The notes below the pieces were generated by a model. It ran no database searches. It saw only the letters and a list, made by a program, of their open reading frames with translations, and was not told where the DNA came from. The position numbers were made by a program, and so were the translations under genes. A DNA stretch of 64,000 nucleotides from Paracoccus aminophilus JCM 7686 (lineage in GTDB: Bacteria > Pseudomonadota > Alphaproteobacteria > Rhodobacterales > Rhodobacteraceae). Within the stretch, counting starts at the first letter, position 1, and every line of letters starts with the position of its first letter. Positions 62,012-64,000 of this stretch are shown here, one piece after another. The stretch is from NCBI RefSeq assembly GCF_000444995.1, contig NC_022041.1, positions 3,475,501 through 3,539,500 of the forward strand, given 5' to 3'.

Positions 62012-64000
62012 ATGTCCTACGATCCCGCGAAAAGCGAAACGCGCTGGCAGGCTGCATGGGAAGCCTCCGAAGCCTTCCTCGCCACCCGCGACGACCGCCC
62101 GAAATATTACGTCCTCGAGATGTTCCCCTACCCTTCGGGCCGCATCCATATGGGGCATGTCCGCAACTATACGATGGGCGACGTGGTCGCGCGCTATAAG
62201 CGGGCGCAGGGCTTTTCCGTGCTGCATCCGATGGGCTGGGACGCCTTCGGGATGCCCGCTGAAAACGCCGCAATGGAGCAGGGCGGCCATCCGCGCACCT
62301 GGACCTATAACAACATCGCCACGATGCGCGAGCAGCTCAAACCGCTCGGTCTCTCGATCGACTGGAGCCGCGAATTCGCGACCTGCGACGATGATTATGT
62401 CGGCCAGCAGCAGTCGATGTTCCTCGACTTCCTCGATGCCGGGCTGATTTACCGCAAGAATGCCGTTGTGAACTGGGACCCGGTCGATATGACCGTGCTC
62501 GCCAATGAGCAGGTCGAGAACGGGCGCGGCTGGCGCTCGGGCGCGCTGGTCGAGCGGCGCGAGCTCACGCAATGGTTCTTCCGGATTTCGGATTACTCGG
62601 ACGAACTCCTGACCGCTTTGGACGATCTCAACGGCTGGCCGGAGAAGGTCCGGCTGATGCAGCAAAACTGGATCGGCCGCTCGCGCGGGCTGCAATTCTC
62701 GTTCGAGACCGCCAATGCGCCCGAAGGATTCGACAAGATCGAGGTCTATACGACCCGCCCCGACACGCTGCGCGGCGCAAGCTTTGTCGCGATTTCGGCT
62801 GACCATCCTTTGGCGAAAGCCATCGAGGCCGGGAACCCCGAAGCCGCCGCTTTCGCCGCCGAGGCCCGCCAGATCGGCACGACCGAGGAAGAGCTGGAAA
62901 AGGCGCCGAAAGTCGGCTTCGACACCGGCATCCGTGTGCGCCATCCCCTTGATCCGACGTGGGAACTTCCGGTCTGGATCGCGAATTTCGTGCTGATGGA
63001 TTACGGCACCGGCGCGATCTTCGGCTCGCCCGCCCATGACGAGCGCGACCATGAATTCGCGACGAAATACGGCCTCGAGATTCGCGCGACCTTCGGCGAA
63101 AAAGGCATGGATCAGGCCCAGGCGGATGCGCTGGTTGCCAGCGCGCCCTACGTTCCGACCAAGACCGAGGTCGTGACCTATGTCCGTGGCTTTGCCGGCG
63201 AGACCGATCAGACCGGCGAGGCCGCCGTTGCCGCCGCCATCGACTTTGCCGAAACCGCGGGCTTTGGTCAGGGCGTCACGAAATACCGTCTGCGCGACTG
63301 GGGGATTTCCCGCCAGCGCTATTGGGGCTGCCCGATTCCGGTCGTCCATTGCGACGCCTGCGGCACGGTCCCCGAGAAGAAAGAGAATCTGCCGATTCTT
63401 CTGCCGCAGGATGTGACCTTCGACGTGCCGGGCAACCCGCTTGACCGTCACCCGACCTGGCGCAACACCACCTGCCCGAATTGCGGCAAACCGGCGCGGC
63501 GCGAGACCGATACGATGGACACCTTTGTCGATTCGTCCTGGTATTACGCCCGTTTCACCGCGCCCCATGCCGCGACGCCGACCGTGCGCGAGGATGCCGA
63601 TTACTGGATGAACGTCGACCAGTATATCGGCGGGATCGAACATGCGATTCTCCACCTGCTCTATTCGCGCTTCTTTGCCCGCGCGATGGTCAAAACCAAC
63701 CACCTGCCCGAGAAATCGCGCGAGCCTTTCAACGCGCTCTTCACGCAAGGCATGGTCACGCATGAGATCTACCTGACCCGCGACGAGCGCGGCCGCGCGG
63801 TCTATCACCTCCCCGAGGATGTGACCGACGGCAAGCTGGCCGATGGCACGGTGGTCGAGATTATCCCCTCGGCCAAAATGTCGAAATCGAAGAAGAACGT
63901 CGTCGATCCGGTCAATATCGTCGAGAATTTCGGCGCCGATACCGCGCGTTGGTTCATGCTGTCCGACAGCCCGCCCGAGCGTGACGTGGAATGGACCGCC
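62012..64000 (+). CDS. leuS: Leucyl-tRNA synthetase (N-terminal part, cut by window edge)
   Basis: Class I aminoacyl-tRNA synthetase; 663 codons visible. The HIGH motif is HMGH in [14 protein letters not shown], the editing domain (about 225-420) has [12 protein letters not shown], and KMSKS is in [10 protein letters not shown] (about 624-633). The C-terminal anticodon-binding and tail domains lie beyond base 64000. GGAGG lies five bases before the ATG. Confidence 0.98.
   Translation, partial: MSYDPAKSETRWQAAWEASEAFLATRDDRPKYYVLEMFPYPSGRIHMGHVRNYTMGDVVARYKRAQGFSVLHPMGWDAFGMPAENAAMEQGGHPRTWTYNNIATMREQLKPLGLSIDWSREFATCDDDYVGQQQSMFLDFLDAGLIYRKNAVVNWDPVDMTVLANEQVENGRGWRSGALVERRELTQWFFRISDYSDELLTALDDLNGWPEKVRLMQQNWIGRSRGLQFSFETANAPEGFDKIEVYTTRPDTLRGASFVAISADHPLAKAIEAGNPEAAAFAAEARQIGTTEEELEKAPKVGFDTGIRVRHPLDPTWELPVWIANFVLMDYGTGAIFGSPAHDERDHEFATKYGLEIRATFGEKGMDQAQADALVASAPYVPTKTEVVTYVRGFAGETDQTGEAAVAAAIDFAETAGFGQGVTKYRLRDWGISRQRYWGCPIPVVHCDACGTVPEKKENLPILLPQDVTFDVPGNPLDRHPTWRNTTCPNCGKPARRETDTMDTFVDSSWYYARFTAPHAATPTVREDADYWMNVDQYIGGIEHAILHLLYSRFFARAMVKTNHLPEKSREPFNALFTQGMVTHEIYLTRDERGRAVYHLPEDVTDGKLADGTVVEIIPSAKMSKSKKNVVDPVNIVENFGADTARWFMLSDSPPERDVEWTA

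Noticed and set aside
1..64000. rRNA genes, CRISPR arrays, complete insertion sequences or prophage
   Set aside because: No sign of conserved rRNA sequence, spaced repeats, transposase genes or phage structural genes in either strand.

Overview
The window (about 65% GC by eye, GC-rich third codon positions, dense ATGA-coupled operons) looks like a chromosomal segment of a Rhodobacterales alphaproteobacterium, most probably Paracoccus or a close relative. The genus is an inference from gene content: PQQ biosynthesis with quinoprotein-relay proteins, a FIST/NahK-like/NarL-type regulatory trio, a CenR-like regulator and a YadA-free, Rhodobacter-type porin. No phage, CRISPR array, rRNA operon or intact insertion sequence is visible. 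The only mobile-DNA trace is a short TniQ-like fragment beside a tRNA-Ala gene.

Layout. (1) 1-7197: siderophore uptake locus with a TonB-dependent receptor (cut by the window edge), an IclR regulator, a FecE-type ATPase, a siderophore-interacting flavoprotein, a binding protein and two FecCD permeases. (2) 7776-9476: an MsbA-like exporter. (3) 9534-13765: an alkaline phosphatase, a Tat-exported DUF3299-like protein, and an ABC ATPase/FtsX-type permease with a histidine-rich loop, read here as a probable zinc or metal module. (4) 13934-22073: a seven-gene, mostly overlapping operon of unknown product (HAD phosphatase, class III aminotransferase, arginase-fold protein, two small EamA/SMR half-transporters, a Cys-nucleophile alpha/beta hydrolase, a FemAB/GNAT-like transferase). 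It is preceded by a QseB/PmrA/TctD-type two-component system and by four tandem 11-bp repeats placed like an OmpR-family operator. This is the best candidate for an undescribed system. (5) 22226-24403: a SulP-STAS-cNMP transporter. (6) 24404-26197: remnant DNA, tRNA-Ala(CGC), thioredoxin 2 and a lipoprotein. (7) 26310-30970: gcvTHP under a tandem glycine riboswitch. (8) 31138-34257: small exported proteins and an atypical SDR.

(9) 34362-44117: C1/alcohol oxidation support. It holds a soluble hybrid kinase, a FIST protein, a NarL-type regulator, an orphan binding protein, pqqABCDE, a SoxYZ-like carrier and a metallo-hydrolase, but no quinoprotein dehydrogenase. pqqA has a 17-bp-spaced promoter with upstream repeats and is separated from pqqB by a strong intrinsic terminator, which would explain excess pqqA message. 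(10) 44191-49728: a large alpha-2-macroglobulin with a functional-looking thioester and an N-terminal PAN module. (11) 49923-52939: an AcoR-like regulator without AAA+ domain, an aldehyde dehydrogenase and DUF779. (12) 52989-64000: housekeeping genes: argC, UPF0434, Lon-N domain protein, CnoX-like thioredoxin, xth, CenR-like regulator, ribA, L,D-transpeptidase, YggS, porin, DUF3576 lipoprotein and leuS (cut at the right edge).

How the parts fit: regions 9 and 11 together support oxidation of alcohols to aldehydes and acids with PQQ; region 7 handles glycine/C1 units; regions 1 and 3 acquire metals. Family calls rest on motif recognition from the sequence alone; no database search was possible.
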